Of a stretch of DNA of 64,000 nt, positions 8,589-17,519 are shown piece after piece. Each line of letters starts with the position of its first letter. Within the stretch, counting starts at the first letter, position 1. The notes beneath the pieces were generated by a model. It made no database searches. It was not told the DNA's origin and saw only the letters and a program-made list of their open reading frames with translations. A program made the translations under genes and the position numbers. The DNA is from Streptomyces sp. NBC_00178 (GTDB taxonomy: Bacteria > Actinomycetota > Actinomycetes > Streptomycetales > Streptomycetaceae): the NCBI RefSeq assembly GCF_036206005.1, contig NZ_CP108143.1, forward strand, positions 5,609,501 to 5,673,500. Direction: 5' to 3'.

Positions 8589-10031
8589 ATGATCTCGCCG
8601 TCCGACGTCTCCCCGCACGGCCGGTCGCGTACCGCGGGGGTCGTCACCCCCGCGTACGGGAGTTCCGAAGCCGGGCCGGCGGGTCTGCCGGACTCCGGGC
8701 GGTTCCGGCCCCGGCGCGTCGCCGGGGCCGTGCGTCCGGGCGCGGCGGACGAGGTGGCGTGTCTGGTACGGGCGGCAGCTGCCGCCCGTACACCGCTGCA
8801 CCCGGTTTCCACCGGCCGCAACTGGGGTCTGGGGTCGGCGCTCCCGGTCGACGACGACGCGCTGCTCCTCGATCTGTCAGGGCTCGACCGGATCAGGGAC
8901 GTCGACATCCGCCGCGGCTTCGCCGTCGTCGAACCTGGCGTCACCCAGGGGGCCCTGACCGGACGCCTGGCGGGTACGGACCGGATGCTCAACCTCACGG
9001 GTGCGTCCCGGCACACCAGTGTCATCGGGAACATCCTGGAACGCGGGGTCGGCCTGCACCGGCCGCGTGCCGAGGACCTGGCCGGGCTGGAGCTCGTCCT
9101 GGCGGACGGCGAACTCGCGCGCACGGGCTGGTGGCCGTCCCCGGGCGGTCCCGCCGTGGTCCAGCCGCACGGCCGCGGCCCCTCCCTCAACCACCTCTTC
9201 ACGCAGGCCTCGTGGGCTGTCGTCACCGCCGCCGTGGTGCGTCTGCTGCCACGGCCTCGCACCGTCAGGATCCTGCCCGCCGTCTTCCCGCCGGGTCGCC
9301 TCGCCGAGGCCGTCGACACCCTGCGCGCGTGGACGGCGGGCGGGCTGGTCCCCGCGACCACCAAGATCTACGACCCGGTCGCCGCCCGCACCTACGGCAT
9401 CCGTGAGGCCACCGGACCGGACGGCGCCTGCCTGGCCCACCTGGCCCTCACCGGTGACGCCGACGTCACGGCCGCGCTGGCCGGCGTGCTCACCGCCCGC
9501 CTGCGGCAGGACTCCTGCCCGCTGTCGGAAGGCCCGGAGCGGGCCGCCGACGCCGAGGTCCACGCGGCGTACGCGGGGGAGCACGACCCGGGGGACGCGC
9601 TCTTCCGCCGCAAGACGGGCGGCTGCTGTGCCCGTTGCGTCGACCGCTCGCGCGGTCTGCTGATGTTCCTGCCGGTGGTGCCCTTCGAGGGTGGTGCCGT
9701 GGAAACGGCCGCCACTCTGATCGACGCGGCGCGTGAGGAGGGAACGGCCAGGCCCGGCATCATGATGAACGTGCTGGACGCCGACACGATCGACCACGTG
9801 GTCACCCTTCGCTTCGATCCCGCCGACCCCCTCTCCACCGCCGCGGCACACCGCACCCTGGACCGGATGCACGTCTCCTTCGCGGCACACGGCTGGCCGC
9901 CGTACCGCCCGGACATCGACCATCCCCCGGCCGCCGCCACCGACCCCGTGCTCCACCGGCGCCTCGTCGGCGCGCTCGACCCGCACGGGGTCTTCGCCCG
10001 GGGGAGGTTCGCGCCGCCGCCGGACCGGTAG
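8589..10031 (+). CDS. FAD-binding oxidoreductase, PCMH/VAO type
   Basis: This 480-residue flavoprotein belongs to the vanillyl-alcohol-oxidase/p-cresol-methylhydroxylase family. The N-terminal FAD domain begins near residue 45 (VRPGAADEVACLVRAA) and contains PVSTGRNWGLGS (residues 73-84), the pyrophosphate loop of the family, and VVEPGVTQGAL. The C-terminal substrate domain ends with DPHGVFARGRF, a typical terminal strand. Reactions of relatives include oxidation of phenols, alcohols or amines to carbonyls with O2 or another acceptor. No signal peptide is seen. GGAGG at 8577-8581 supports the ATG. It lies downstream of the unknown gene at 7437, probably in one transcript. Substrate cannot be assigned. 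Confidence 0.8.
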   Translation: MISPSDVSPHGRSRTAGVVTPAYGSSEAGPAGLPDSGRFRPRRVAGAVRPGAADEVACLVRAAAAARTPLHPVSTGRNWGLGSALPVDDDALLLDLSGLDRIRDVDIRRGFAVVEPGVTQGALTGRLAGTDRMLNLTGASRHTSVIGNILERGVGLHRPRAEDLAGLELVLADGELARTGWWPSPGGPAVVQPHGRGPSLNHLFTQASWAVVTAAVVRLLPRPRTVRILPAVFPPGRLAEAVDTLRAWTAGGLVPATTKIYDPVAARTYGIREATGPDGACLAHLALTGDADVTAALAGVLTARLRQDSCPLSEGPERAADAEVHAAYAGEHDPGDALFRRKTGGCCARCVDRSRGLLMFLPVVPFEGGAVETAATLIDAAREEGTARPGIMMNVLDADTIDHVVTLRFDPADPLSTAAAHRTLDRMHVSFAAHGWPPYRPDIDHPPAAATDPVLHRRLVGALDPHGVFARGRFAPPPDR

Positions 10032-10076
10032 GCCGGCCCCATCCGGCGCACAACTGGTCGCCAGGTCCGCGCAAGG

Positions 10077-10095
10077 GGCCGGACCGTGTCCGGCC
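10077..10095. terminator. small hairpin between convergent genes
   Basis: GGCCGGAC / GTCCGGCC with a 3-nt loop lies in the 157-bp gap between the convergent FAD oxidase and lectin-domain genes. It is a plausible terminator; other GC-rich pairings are possible nearby. Confidence 0.4.
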
Positions 10096-10188
10096 GGGGT
10101 GAACGGGCTGCCGGACCCGGCCTGCGCCGCGACCGTAAGGCCCCGGCCCAGGTGTGGGTCAGGTCGGCCAGAGGCCGGCCCGGGCGTG

Positions 10189-11298
10189 TCAGGTCGACCA
10201 GAGAACGGTGCCGTTGGCCACGACGACCACTCTGGCGTCCGGGCGGAGCACCAGCTGGGCGCCCGGGTGGTCGTGGGTCTTGGAGGCCCAGATCGGGCGG
10301 TCGTCGCCGTTGTGGATGACGAGGTTGCCGTCGGGCTGGAAGATCGCCCGGTGGTTCGGTCCGAAGGTCATGGACGCCCAGATCGGTTTGCCCTCCTCGT
10401 TGAGGACCACGAGATTGCCGTCGGTCTGCATCACCATCTTGATGCGGTTGGTCGTCCAGGCCTGGTTGACCCCGATGACGCTCGGAGCCGAGATGGTCGC
10501 CGTGGTCCAGTCCGGCTTCGGCGGCGCCGGCTTCGGCTTGGGCTTCTTGGCGGGCGTGCTGCTCGCCTTCGGCTTCGGTGCGGACGTCACCGGTTTGGGG
10601 GCGACCGGTACGGGGGCTTCGGCCTTCTTCGGCTTCTCCTTGGCCGGGGACGGGCTGGGCTTCCCGGCCACGTAGTCCTCGAGTGCCGCCGGCGCGGAGT
10701 TCGGGTTGAGGACCGTGTCCGCGCTGCCCGCCGTCGGAACCTTGGCGTCGTCGCGGTCGTCGTCGTTCGCGGTCCCGACCAGCAGGAGGGGTATGGCGAT
10801 CAGCGCGGCGCCGAGGAAGGCCGCTCCCGCGAGGACCGGCGTGCGGGGCCGGCTGCGGTCCGCGGCGGTGGCCGTCATGGTGCCCGGGGCCGTCGCCGCC
10901 GCCAGCGCCACGCCCTCCTCGGGTGCTTCGCCCGTTGCGGATGCGGATGCGGATGAGGAGGCCGGCGTGGTCGCGGGGGTGGCGGGCTCCGCCTCCGGAG
11001 AGCCGGCCGCCGAGGCGTTGGCCGGCTCCGGTGGGGTGGTCCCCGAAGGAGTGGCGGGCTCCGGCTCCGAGGCGGGGGCAGAGCCGGACGTCTCCGCCCG
11101 GGGAGCGGCTGCCGGGTCGGATGCCTTCGCCTCGGGCGGGGCGGCCGGGCCGGGCTTCTCCGCCTCGGACACCGTGGTTCCGCCGGGCGTCCGCGCACCG
11201 GGTTCCGAGGTCCGCGGCGGTGGCGAGCCCGCCTCCTGCGCGTCCGGGTCCGCGGCTGCCGCCGTTTTCGCGCCGGGGGTGGGGTGCTGGGGGGACAT
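10189..11298 (-). CDS. single-pass membrane protein with bulb-type (B-) lectin ectodomain
   Basis: This is a 369-residue protein. Residues 1 to about 170 are Pro/Ala/Glu/Thr-rich and probably disordered and cytoplasmic. A single hydrophobic helix follows (LAGAAFLGAALIAIPLLLVG), then a Lys/Pro/Ala-rich linker. The C-terminal ~110 residues form a bulb-type mannose-lectin domain with three repeats: MQTDGNLVVLN, FQPDGNLVIHN and a degenerate third RPDARVVVVAN. The first two keep the QxDxNLV sugar-site pattern; each repeat ends in an IWAS/LWST strand. The ATG at 11298 is preceded by GAGGAG, 8 nt away. The architecture parallels the ricin-domain protein at 12689, so this is probably a surface carbohydrate-binding component linked to the T7SS locus. 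Confidence 0.75.
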   Translation of the reverse strand: MSPQHPTPGAKTAAAADPDAQEAGSPPPRTSEPGARTPGGTTVSEAEKPGPAAPPEAKASDPAAAPRAETSGSAPASEPEPATPSGTTPPEPANASAAGSPEAEPATPATTPASSSASASATGEAPEEGVALAAATAPGTMTATAADRSRPRTPVLAGAAFLGAALIAIPLLLVGTANDDDRDDAKVPTAGSADTVLNPNSAPAALEDYVAGKPSPSPAKEKPKKAEAPVPVAPKPVTSAPKPKASSTPAKKPKPKPAPPKPDWTTATISAPSVIGVNQAWTTNRIKMVMQTDGNLVVLNEEGKPIWASMTFGPNHRAIFQPDGNLVIHNGDDRPIWASKTHDHPGAQLVLRPDARVVVVANGTVLWST

Positions 11299-11801
11299 GC
11301 GGTGACTCCTCATCGGGGCGGGGCTGGCGGTGGGCAGCGGTCGGGCCGGATGAACGTCGGGGGCCTCGCGGGCACGCACGTCCCCCGAGCCGCAGCGGGC
11401 CGGTCCGCACGCGTTGTCGGACGCGCCCGCGCCGGTCCGGTCGCCGTCGGTCCGGTGCCCTGCCGGGCCGCGAGGTGTTCCCGTACGCCCCGGCCCGGAC
11501 GTCCCCGCCGTGAGGCCGTGCGTGTCGGAGGGGCCGATGGCGTACCCAACGTAGCCCGTCGTGGGACCGTGCCCGTCTCCTCGGGCAGATCGCGTCCGTC
11601 GCTTTGTCCTCCGGTGCCTCACTGGTCCCGGAAAGTTCTCGCTTCGGTCAGCAATCGGGCGCACATGCAGGTCATACGGTCAGTACTCAACCCGCAACGG
11701 TCGAGACCGGTGTGACATCCTGTTGGCTCCACGGCCCGAGCAAGGGCGGCGCGTCCGAGGGCCGTTGGCAGCCGATGATGCGTACATCCCTATGAGTTCA
11801 G
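11299..11801. other. 503-bp divergent intergenic region
   Basis: This gap lies between the divergent B-lectin gene and the T7SS-associated protein gene. It should hold both promoters. Less GC-rich sequence near 11640-11735 is the likeliest place, but I find no convincing -35/-10 pair. Frames extending into it from either side lack ribosome sites and have shadow composition. Confidence 0.45.
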
Positions 11802-12692
11802 GTGGAGATGCGGCCCGGAGAACGCCAAGACAGCGGTATTGGCGGCCCGTTCGTCATGCCGGAGGCTGTCGGCTCGGCCACGGAACCCGAAGCATCCGTA
11901 CCCGGCGCTCCGGCGGCCGATGACGGAGACCTCAGCCGGATACCCGAAGCGGTGATGGCCGCTGCCCGCCGGGCGCCGGGCCACTGGATCGGCGTGGTGG
12001 ATCCGGAGTGGGCCGGGGAACGAACGCCGCCGGAGTGGGCGGTGCTGGGGGAGTGGCAGTCGGACGAGTCCGGGGGCGTGGGCGAGTACCGCGCCAACCC
12101 GGCCTACCGGCCCTCGGCCCGGGTCCTCGGCTGGCCGGAGCCCACCGATCCGGTCGACGCGGCGGCGCAACGTGCCGCCACCGGCTACGGCCCGGTGGAG
12201 GACGCCCTCGCGGCGCTCGCGGAGGCGGAGGTGAGTGTGCTGCGAGGGACGGACGGTGAGCCGCTCGCGGCAGCCGGGCGCGACGGGCACCCGGTGATCC
12301 TCCTGTTCACCTCGCCCGCACACGAGTTCATGTCCGCGGAACTGCGCCATGACAGGCTGCCGGTAAGGGAATTGACCCGCTCACCGAGAGGTCCCGGCGC
12401 CATGCTGATGGTCAACGCGGGGGCCGCCGCGCCCCTTCTCGTCCCGATGGAGAGTCTCATCGGACACCCGGACGCCCCGGACGCCCCGGACGCCTCGGAC
12501 TTCCTGGACGCCTCGGACTTCCCGGACGCCGGACGCGGGCCCGCCGGTGACCCGGCCGGGGCTGCCGCCGAGGCGTCTCCCGCCTCCGAAGACGCCGTGG
12601 ACCGCACCGGTGTTCCGGACGCGGCTCCTGCCGCGGGCCGGGCCGACAGCTCATCCGAACCCTGGCCCCACACCACAGGGAGGACCCCGTGA
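11802..12692 (+). CDS. type VII secretion system-associated protein, paralogue 1
   Basis: This protein has up to 296 residues. Residues ~50-215 form a globular domain (RRAPGHWIGVVDPEW, PPEWAVLGEWQSD, YRPSARVLGWPEPTDPVD, RAATGYGPVEDALAALAEAEV) that closely matches the protein at 58495, where almost every landmark recurs. The C-terminal ~80 residues are disordered, with an Asp/Ala/Pro tandem (12467-12530). The second half of the domain recalls SseB-like folds used by T7SS-linked proteins. There is no signal peptide or membrane helix, so a cytoplasmic chaperone, adaptor or regulator role is inferred. The start is uncertain: GTG 11802, ATG 11808 and ATG 11856 all lack a clear ribosome site. The stop overlaps the next gene by 4 bp (GTGA). 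Confidence 0.75.
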   Translation: MEMRPGERQDSGIGGPFVMPEAVGSATEPEASVPGAPAADDGDLSRIPEAVMAAARRAPGHWIGVVDPEWAGERTPPEWAVLGEWQSDESGGVGEYRANPAYRPSARVLGWPEPTDPVDAAAQRAATGYGPVEDALAALAEAEVSVLRGTDGEPLAAAGRDGHPVILLFTSPAHEFMSAELRHDRLPVRELTRSPRGPGAMLMVNAGAAAPLLVPMESLIGHPDAPDAPDASDFLDASDFPDAGRGPAGDPAGAAAEASPASEDAVDRTGVPDAAPAAGRADSSSEPWPHTTGRTP

Positions 12693-14062
12693 CACGTACG
12701 ACCCCGCAGGTCCCCGCCTCCTCCGGTTCCCGCCCGGAGTCCGTATCCGAGGCGGCGGGGGAGCCGGCCGTCCCCGCGGCCTCCGAACCGGCGAGCCCCG
12801 GGACGGCCGGCACCGACACTCCGGAAGCCGGCCCGCGGACGCCCGCGGCCCTGGGCACCGAGCCCGCGCCGGAGGAGGCCGGCGGCTCCGCGAGTACGTC
12901 GGGCGCGGCCGGGGACTCCGCCGCCACGACTCCGAAGACGCCCGCGGAGGGGCAGGCCGCTGCGCCGCAGGCGGGTACCGCGGGCGCCGGCGTGCGGGCC
13001 GGTACCGCGGAGACGTCGTCGCAGGCCGGGTCCGCCGACCCGGACCTGCCGCGGTCCGAACCCGAGCCCGAGTCCGAGTCCGGATCCAGGGCTGAACCCG
13101 AACCCGAGCCCGAGTCCGAGTCCGAGTCCGGATCCAGGGCCGAACCCGAACCCGATGCCGCTGCCGCCGCGCAGAGCCGGCTGCCGGGCCTGGTGCGGAC
13201 CATGACCACCACCGCGATCGGGCAGCCGCAGCAGCAGTCCGGGCCGGTGGGCAGGCCGGGCAAGGCGGTGCTGGCCGGGGCCGCCGTCGCCGGGGCACTC
13301 CTGGTTTCCGTGCCGTTCCTGGTCCTTGCCGGGAACGACGACGACGGCCCCGGGAAGCAGTCGGTCGCAGCGGCGGGGACGGTGCTCGACGGGAGCGGGC
13401 AGGAAGCCCCGGGCGACTTCGCCGTGACGCCGCCCGAGAGCGGTGCGCCGGACGAGGACAAGCAGAAGGCCGGCAAGGCGGACGCCCCGGACAAGCCGGT
13501 GCACCACGCCCCGCCTTCCGCCGAGGACACGGACGACGACCCGCCGAAGAAGGCGGCCGGATCCGGGAGCCGGCCCAAGAGCGAGCCGAAGAAGCCGAGT
13601 GGTGAGAAGCAGTCCGGCGAGACGAAGCAGTCCGGTGGTGCGAAGAGCGGGCCCGCGAAGGCTCCCGCCGTCACCTTCAGCGGCCCCGTCTCCTTTCGCA
13701 GCCACCTCTCGGGCCGCTGCATCGACGTACCCAACCACGACTTCAGTGACGGCAAGGCGCTGCACGTGTGGGACTGCAACAACGCCCCGGCGCAGAAGTG
13801 GCGGTTCGCCTCCGACGGCACCATCCGCATCCAGGACAAGTGCCTGGACGTGGCCAACGCGAACTTCAGCGACGGCACGCCCATCCAGATCGCCTGGTGC
13901 AACGGCAACGCCGCCCAGCAGTTCGCCCTGAACGGCAGCCACGACCTGGTCAACACCGTCGTCGGCATGTGCGTCGACATCGCGGGCGCCAACCGCAACA
14001 GCGGGGCGGCCCTGCAACTGCTGAAATGCTCGGGCAACGACGCCCAGAAGTGGAGCACCTGA
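12689..14062 (+). CDS. single-pass membrane protein with ricin-B lectin ectodomain
   Basis: This 457-residue protein begins at a GTG overlapping the previous stop and preceded by GGGAGG. About 190 residues of Ala/Pro/Glu/Ser-rich disordered N-terminus include a tandem acidic repeat (13057-13152). One hydrophobic helix follows (VLAGAAVAGALLVSVPFLVLAG), then a ~110-residue charged linker. The C-terminal ~130 residues are a ricin-type beta-trefoil lectin with three subdomains: GRCIDVPN...WDCNNAPAQKW, KCLDVANAN...WCNGNAAQQF and MCVDIAGAN...CSGNDAQKW. The Q-x-W signature is kept in subdomains 1 and 3 and is Q-x-F in 2. Paired cysteines fit an extracellular location. It probably binds a cell-wall or host glycan next to the secretion machine. 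Confidence 0.8.
   Translation: MTRTTPQVPASSGSRPESVSEAAGEPAVPAASEPASPGTAGTDTPEAGPRTPAALGTEPAPEEAGGSASTSGAAGDSAATTPKTPAEGQAAAPQAGTAGAGVRAGTAETSSQAGSADPDLPRSEPEPESESGSRAEPEPEPESESESGSRAEPEPDAAAAAQSRLPGLVRTMTTTAIGQPQQQSGPVGRPGKAVLAGAAVAGALLVSVPFLVLAGNDDDGPGKQSVAAAGTVLDGSGQEAPGDFAVTPPESGAPDEDKQKAGKADAPDKPVHHAPPSAEDTDDDPPKKAAGSGSRPKSEPKKPSGEKQSGETKQSGGAKSGPAKAPAVTFSGPVSFRSHLSGRCIDVPNHDFSDGKALHVWDCNNAPAQKWRFASDGTIRIQDKCLDVANANFSDGTPIQIAWCNGNAAQQFALNGSHDLVNTVVGMCVDIAGANRNSGAALQLLKCSGNDAQKWST
13057..13152 (+). repeat. in-frame acidic tandem repeat
   Basis: Two near-identical units encoding (EP)n(ES)nGSRA lie in the cytoplasmic tail of the ricin-domain membrane protein. Copy number is likely variable between strains. 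Confidence 0.7.
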
Positions 14063-14207
14063 CCCCGCCCCGCCCGGTCCCGGGGGCACCGCTCCCGGAC
14101 CCGCATGCCGCGCAACGAGGCATGATGACCACGTCGGCTCGCCGACACGCGCCCCCGGCCCACGGGGGCGCCCGCTGAAGACGCCGCCGTAGCAAGGAGG
14201 TTGGTGC

Positions 14208-17200
14208 GTGTCGCGCCAGGTACTGTCGGTCGGCCCCGGGGACCGCTACACGACGATCGGTGAGGCACTCGCCGCTGCCCGCACGGGGGCGCTCATCAGT
14301 GTCCGGCCCGGGACGTACGCGGAGAACCTCGTGATCCACACCCGGGTCACCCTCACGGCCGCCGAAGGCCGGGGCACCGTGGAGATACGCCCGCGAACGG
14401 GCAGCGTGGTCGCGCTGCGCGCCGACGCCGTGATGCTCTCGGAGCTGACGCTGCGCGGTGGTGACGCCGAACTGCCCGCCGTGGACGTGCGGCGCGGCCA
14501 GGCCGCGTTCGACGGCTGCGAGATAGTCGGCGCCGCGTGGACCGCGATGCTGGCCGGTGGGACGGGTTCGCTCGCCCTGCGCAACTGCCGGGTGAGCAAC
14601 CCGCAGGGCGCCGGCATCGTGGTGACGTCCACCACCCCCACCACCGTCGAGTCCTGCACGCTCGAACACCTGGGTACGAGCGGACTGGTGCTCGCCGAAC
14701 AGGGTGAGGCACGCGTCCGCGACTGCACCGTGCGCGATGCCCGGGGCAACGGCCTGCTCGCCAACGGCGAGACCCGCGGGAGCGTCGAGGACTGCGACAT
14801 CTCCTCCACGGACAAGCCCTCCATCGCCCTGGAGGAGAACTCCGCCGTCTCCGTGGTCCGCACGGTCGTCCACGACACCAGCACCGGCGTCCATTTGAGC
14901 AGCAAGGGACGTACGACGCTGGAGGACGTCCGCGTCACCGGCGCGTCCGGGAACGGCTTCGCCCTCGCCGGGGGCACCGATCCGGTGCTGCGCCGCTGCC
15001 GCGTCTCGCGTGTCCGCGGCCACGGGGTGCTCGTCACCGACCGGGCACGCGGAACGTTCGAGGACTGCTGGGTGGACGGCGCACAGGGTGCCGCGCTGCG
15101 CGTCGCCGGGGCCGCGTCGCCGGCGCTGACGGGCCTGACGGTCCGCGACTGCGACGGGCCCGGTCTGCTCCTGGAGGAGGACTCCGCGCCCGAGCTGGAC
15201 CGCCTGGAGGTCATCGGCGGTTCGCCCGCGGTCGCGCTCCTCGGCGGGGCCAACCCGCTGCTGCGCCGCGCCCGGCTCGTGGAGCCCTCCGGTGACGGCA
15301 TCCACGCCGCCAAGGAGGCCCGGGGCCGCGCCGAGGACTGCGAGATCGTCCGTCCGAAGGGCGCGGGTGTCCGGGTGGCCTCGGGCAGCACCCTCTACCT
15401 GGCAGGTGGCGGGGCGTCCGACGCCGCGACCAGCGGCCTGGTCGTGGAGGACGGGGGCAACGTCACCGTCCGCGACTTTCGCATCGAGGTGTCCGGTGAG
15501 GAGGGCGTCGTCGTGGCCGGCGGTGGCGAACTGACCGCCAACCGCACCACGGTCCACGCCCCGAAGGGCCACGGCTACCTCCTCCGCGAGGGCGCGCTCG
15601 CCTCGCTCAGCGGCTGCGAGGTCACCGGTGGTGCCCAGGACGGCTTCCGGGTGGAGTCGACGGCGCCGGTCTCGCTCGTCAACTGCTTCGCCCGCGAGAA
15701 CGAGGGCGGCGGGCTGGTGCAGACGGCGCCCGGCGAACGGCTCGCCGTGGAGAACCTGAGCAGCACCGGCAACGGCAAGCGGGACGCCTGGGGCACCGGA
15801 AGCGCGGAGAACACCGATCCGGCCGGTTCCGGGGCCGCGGACGGACCGCGGCCGGACCGCGCCGACGGCCCGCTCGGCGCCCTGAACGCGCTGATCGGAC
15901 TGGAGAACGTCAAGCAGCAGGTGGGCACTCTGGTCAACCTCACCCAGCTGGCCCAGCGCCGTGAGCAACTCGGCATGCCCGCACCGCCGATGAGCAGACA
16001 CCTGGTCTTCGCCGGTCCGCCCGGCACCGGCAAGACCACCGTCGCCCGCCTCTACGGGGCGATCCTGGCCGAGCTGGGTTCGCTGCGCAGCGGGCACCTG
16101 GTGGAGGTCTCGCGGGCCGATCTCGTCGCTCAGGTCGTCGGAGGCACCGCCATCAAGACCACCGAGACCTTCCGACGCGCGCTGGGTGGGGTGCTGTTCG
16201 TCGACGAGGCGTACACGCTCACCGCGGACAGCGGGAACGGCGGCGCGGACTTCGGCCGCGAGGCGGTGGACACCCTGCTGAAGCTGATGGAGGACCACCG
16301 CGACGAGGTGGTCGTCGTCGCCGCCGGATACTCCCGCGAGATGGAGTCCTTCCTCGGGTCCAACCCCGGCCTCGCCAGTCGCTTCTCACGGACCGTCGAG
16401 TTCGAGAACTACTCCGTGCCCGACCTCGTGGCGATCATGGAGAGCATGTGCGCCCAGCACCAGTACGAGCTGGGAGAGGGTACGGCGGCGGCGCTGGCCG
16501 CGCACTTCGGGGCGATGCCGCGGGACGCCGGTTTCGGCAACGGCCGTGCAGCACGGGGGGTGTTCGAGGAGATGGTGGACCGGCAGGCGATGCGGCTGGC
16601 CGCCCAGGCACAGGTCGGTGAGCGTGACCTGCGCCTGCTGCTGCCGGAGGACGTGTCCGCCACGGCCGCCGCGGCGGCAGCCGACACCGCCGTACCGGAC
16701 GACGACCCGCTGACCCGCCTCGGCGACATGATCGGGCTCGCCGGGGTGAAGCGGGAGGTGGCCGATCTGGTCAACCTCATCACCACCGCCCGGCACCGGG
16801 CCGCGGCGGGGCTGCCGGTGCCCACGCTCAGCAACCACCTGGTCTTCACCGGTCCCCCCGGCACCGGCAAGACCACCGTCGCCCGCCTCTACGGCGAGGT
16901 CCTGACCCAGCTCGGCGTCCTCCAGCGAGGGCAGCTGGTCGAGGCCGCGCGCGCCGACCTCGTGGGCCGTTACATCGGCCACACGGCCCAGCTCACCCGT
17001 GAGGTCTTCGAACGCGCCCGCGGTGGCGTGCTGTTCATCGACGAGGCCTACACCCTCACCCCGCGCGGAGGCGGCGCGGACTTCGGCCAGGAGGCGGTGG
17101 ACACCCTGCTGAAGCTGATGGAGGACCACCGCGACGAGGTGGTCGTCATCGTCGCCGGATACACCGACGAGATGGAACGCTTCCTCGACTCCAACCCGGG

Positions 17201-17519
17201 CCTCTCCTCACGCTTCCCGCGCCGCATCGCCTTCGCCGACTACTCCTCCGAGGAACTGGTCACGATCGTGCGCGCCCAGGCCGCGGCCATGGGCTACGAC
17301 TGCGGGCCGGGCACCGGCCCGCTCCTCAAGGAGTACTTCGACTCGCTGCCCCGGGACCGTTCCTTCGGCAACGCCCGCGCGGCCCGCCAGATCGTGGAGT
17401 CGATGGTCACACGGCAGGCCGGGCGGCTCAGTTCGGTGGCCGTCCCCACCCTGGAGGACCTGCGCGTCCTCCTGCCCGAGGACGTCACCGCCGCGGCACC
17501 GAAGGTGGCGCCCCGATGA
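14208..17519 (+). CDS. EccA-like ATPase: beta-helix fused to two AAA+ (CbxX/CfqX) domains
   Basis: This is a 1103-residue cytoplasmic protein. Residues 1 to ~525 are a right-handed parallel beta-helix: about twenty short coils with repeated small residues and recurring patterns such as CRV, VEDCDI and VRDCDGPGLLL. After a short linker come two AAA+ domains of the CbbX/EccA family. Each has Walker A GPPGTGKTT, Walker B VLFVDEAY or VLFIDEAY, and a conserved SNPGL(A/S)SRF sensor region. Mycobacterial EccA has a TPR domain and one such ATPase; here the TPR is replaced by a beta-helix and the ATPase is doubled. It probably remodels or releases ESX substrates or chaperones. GTG is preceded by AAGGAGG, 7 nt away. 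Its stop overlaps the mycosin start (ATGA). Confidence 0.85.
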   Translation: MSRQVLSVGPGDRYTTIGEALAAARTGALISVRPGTYAENLVIHTRVTLTAAEGRGTVEIRPRTGSVVALRADAVMLSELTLRGGDAELPAVDVRRGQAAFDGCEIVGAAWTAMLAGGTGSLALRNCRVSNPQGAGIVVTSTTPTTVESCTLEHLGTSGLVLAEQGEARVRDCTVRDARGNGLLANGETRGSVEDCDISSTDKPSIALEENSAVSVVRTVVHDTSTGVHLSSKGRTTLEDVRVTGASGNGFALAGGTDPVLRRCRVSRVRGHGVLVTDRARGTFEDCWVDGAQGAALRVAGAASPALTGLTVRDCDGPGLLLEEDSAPELDRLEVIGGSPAVALLGGANPLLRRARLVEPSGDGIHAAKEARGRAEDCEIVRPKGAGVRVASGSTLYLAGGGASDAATSGLVVEDGGNVTVRDFRIEVSGEEGVVVAGGGELTANRTTVHAPKGHGYLLREGALASLSGCEVTGGAQDGFRVESTAPVSLVNCFARENEGGGLVQTAPGERLAVENLSSTGNGKRDAWGTGSAENTDPAGSGAADGPRPDRADGPLGALNALIGLENVKQQVGTLVNLTQLAQRREQLGMPAPPMSRHLVFAGPPGTGKTTVARLYGAILAELGSLRSGHLVEVSRADLVAQVVGGTAIKTTETFRRALGGVLFVDEAYTLTADSGNGGADFGREAVDTLLKLMEDHRDEVVVVAAGYSREMESFLGSNPGLASRFSRTVEFENYSVPDLVAIMESMCAQHQYELGEGTAAALAAHFGAMPRDAGFGNGRAARGVFEEMVDRQAMRLAAQAQVGERDLRLLLPEDVSATAAAAAADTAVPDDDPLTRLGDMIGLAGVKREVADLVNLITTARHRAAAGLPVPTLSNHLVFTGPPGTGKTTVARLYGEVLTQLGVLQRGQLVEAARADLVGRYIGHTAQLTREVFERARGGVLFIDEAYTLTPRGGGADFGQEAVDTLLKLMEDHRDEVVVIVAGYTDEMERFLDSNPGLSSRFPRRIAFADYSSEELVTIVRAQAAAMGYDCGPGTGPLLKEYFDSLPRDRSFGNARAARQIVESMVTRQAGRLSSVAVPTLEDLRVLLPEDVTAAAPKVAPR
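16020..17147 (+). repeat. direct repeats from internal duplication of the AAA+ domain
   Basis: About 38 nt around the Walker A codons (from ~16020 and ~16857) and about 57 nt after Walker B (from ~16260 and ~17090) are identical between the two ATPase domains, about 0.83 kb apart. Long identical stretches imply recent duplication or gene conversion. Confidence 0.7.
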
